In this document: positions 63,475 through 64,000 of the stretch, piece after piece
How the letters are laid out: each line of letters begins with the position of its first letter
How positions within the stretch are numbered: position 1 is the first letter of the stretch
Notes under the pieces: generated by a model
Told to the model about the DNA's origin: nothing
The model's input: the letters and a program-made list of their open reading frames with translations, nothing else
Databases searched by the model: none
Made by a program: the position numbers and the translations under genes
Origin: Variovorax sp. S12S4
Lineage (GTDB): Bacteria > Pseudomonadota > Gammaproteobacteria > Burkholderiales > Burkholderiaceae_C
Reading direction: 5' to 3'
Assembly (NCBI RefSeq): GCF_023195515.1
Contig: NZ_JALPKR020000002.1
Coordinates: forward strand, 3,077,001 to 3,141,000
DNA: 64,000 nt

Positions 63475-64000
63475 ATGCCTCACGCCGGTCTTGTCCAGCG
63501 CCTGCCGCACCTGTCCAAGCGCAGCCTGCTGGGCGCTTCCCTGCTTGCGCTGCTGTGCGCCGCGTTGCCCCAACAGCCGGCCCAGGCCCAGGGCCCGCGC
63601 AACTTTGCCACGCTGGCCATGGTGGCCGAGCCGCAGACGCTCGACCCGATGGCCTCGACCGCCGACCTGGTCGGAACCATCATGCAGCACGTGTATGAAA
63701 CGCTCTACACCTTCGACGCAAAGTGGAACGTGGTGCCGATGCTGGCCGAGACCATGCCCAAGATCTCCGCCGACGGCAAGACCTACGCCATTACCCTGCG
63801 CAGGGGCGTGATGCTGCACAACGGCCGCGAACTCACGGCCGACGACGTGGTGGCCAGCCTGCAGCGCTGGATGGACCAGTCGCCGCGCGGCAAGGCCGTG
63901 GGCAAGGAAGTCGAGAGCCTCAAGGCCAAGGGCCCGCTGGGCGTGGAGATCGTTTTGAAGGCGCCGTATGCGCCGCTGCTGTCGCAGCTTGCGCTGCCGA
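63475..64000 (+). CDS. Peptide-type ABC solute-binding protein (family 5), partial
   Basis: Only the first 175 residues are in the window. A signal peptide (MPHAGLVQRLPHLSKRSLLG onward, cleavage after PAQA) precedes the family-5 start: LAMVAEPQTLDPMAST, HVYETLYTFDAKWNVVPMLAE, SADGKTYAITLRRGVMLHNGREL and TADDVVASLQRW. Ligands are usually di/oligopeptides or nickel. AAGGAG at 63463-63468 supports the ATG at 63475. The 185-base divergent gap to the RidA gene is AT-rich and likely holds promoters for both. Confidence 0.92.
   Translation, partial: MPHAGLVQRLPHLSKRSLLGASLLALLCAALPQQPAQAQGPRNFATLAMVAEPQTLDPMASTADLVGTIMQHVYETLYTFDAKWNVVPMLAETMPKISADGKTYAITLRRGVMLHNGRELTADDVVASLQRWMDQSPRGKAVGKEVESLKAKGPLGVEIVLKAPYAPLLSQLALP

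Overview
The window is a contiguous, GC-rich, gene-dense stretch of a betaproteobacterial chromosome. Its gene content (mlaF-E-D-A-C-B with mlaA inside the operon, murA leading into a short-form hisG operon that runs to tatABC, petABC followed by sspAB) and its dispersed palindromic repeats point to Burkholderiales, family Comamonadaceae, most likely Variovorax or a close relative. That assignment is inference from synteny and protein character; no search was run.

Region by region. 1-1000: the 3' end of an unidentified gene with an apparent frameshift, then a REP-associated tyrosine transposase. 1012-7500: gltB and gltD, the two subunits of NADPH-dependent glutamate synthase. 7578-13640: the phospholipid-trafficking operon mlaFEDACB, a two-gene ABC-2 exporter and the BolA-like ibaG. 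13677-27529: murA and the histidine pathway hisG, D, C, B, H, A, F, I, E. It is interrupted after hisD by a lipoprotein and a small exported protein, and after hisA by an ATPase, a minus-strand symporter and solute-binding-protein pair, and a mutarotase-like gene. 27543-29956: a DUF4870-type membrane protein, a HIT hydrolase and tatABC. 29997-35048: a membrane-anchored DegS/AlgW-type protease (minus), an MHS-type transporter, a Nif3-like protein, pdxA and mscL.

35241-50158 is the accessory part: an exopolysaccharide locus. It holds a PAP2 phosphatase, a Wza-like export lipoprotein, a low-molecular-weight tyrosine phosphatase, a Wzc-like tyrosine kinase, a priming sugar transferase broken by a frameshift, a pyruvyl transferase, a family-4 glycosyltransferase, a secreted glycosidase-like protein and a Wzx-like flippase. 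Converging on it from the other strand is a yjbEFGH/gfcABCD-type operon in which the GfcC-like and YjbH domains lie in one reading frame, again with an apparent single-base frameshift. No Wzy-type polymerase was recognised.

50380-54650: the cytochrome bc1 complex (petABC, with its own promoter and terminator) and sspAB. 54685-54760: a tRNA-Thr(TGT). 54855-64000: a WXXGXW-type exported protein, a DUF1275 membrane protein, a YghA-like dehydrogenase, recJ coupled to an unidentified gene, lolC and lolD, a non-canonical ClpP, a RidA-family protein and the start of a peptide-type ABC solute-binding protein.

The most interesting non-gene signals are a 37-bp REP-like palindrome present twice about 51 kb apart, a tandem duplication of the hisG translation start that creates a 22-codon leader frame between murA and hisG, and repeat DNA that encodes the N-terminus of LolD. 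Three apparent frameshifts (near 100, 40671 and 48799) each look like loss of one base. Two of them sit in homopolymers, so they may be sequencing errors rather than mutations.
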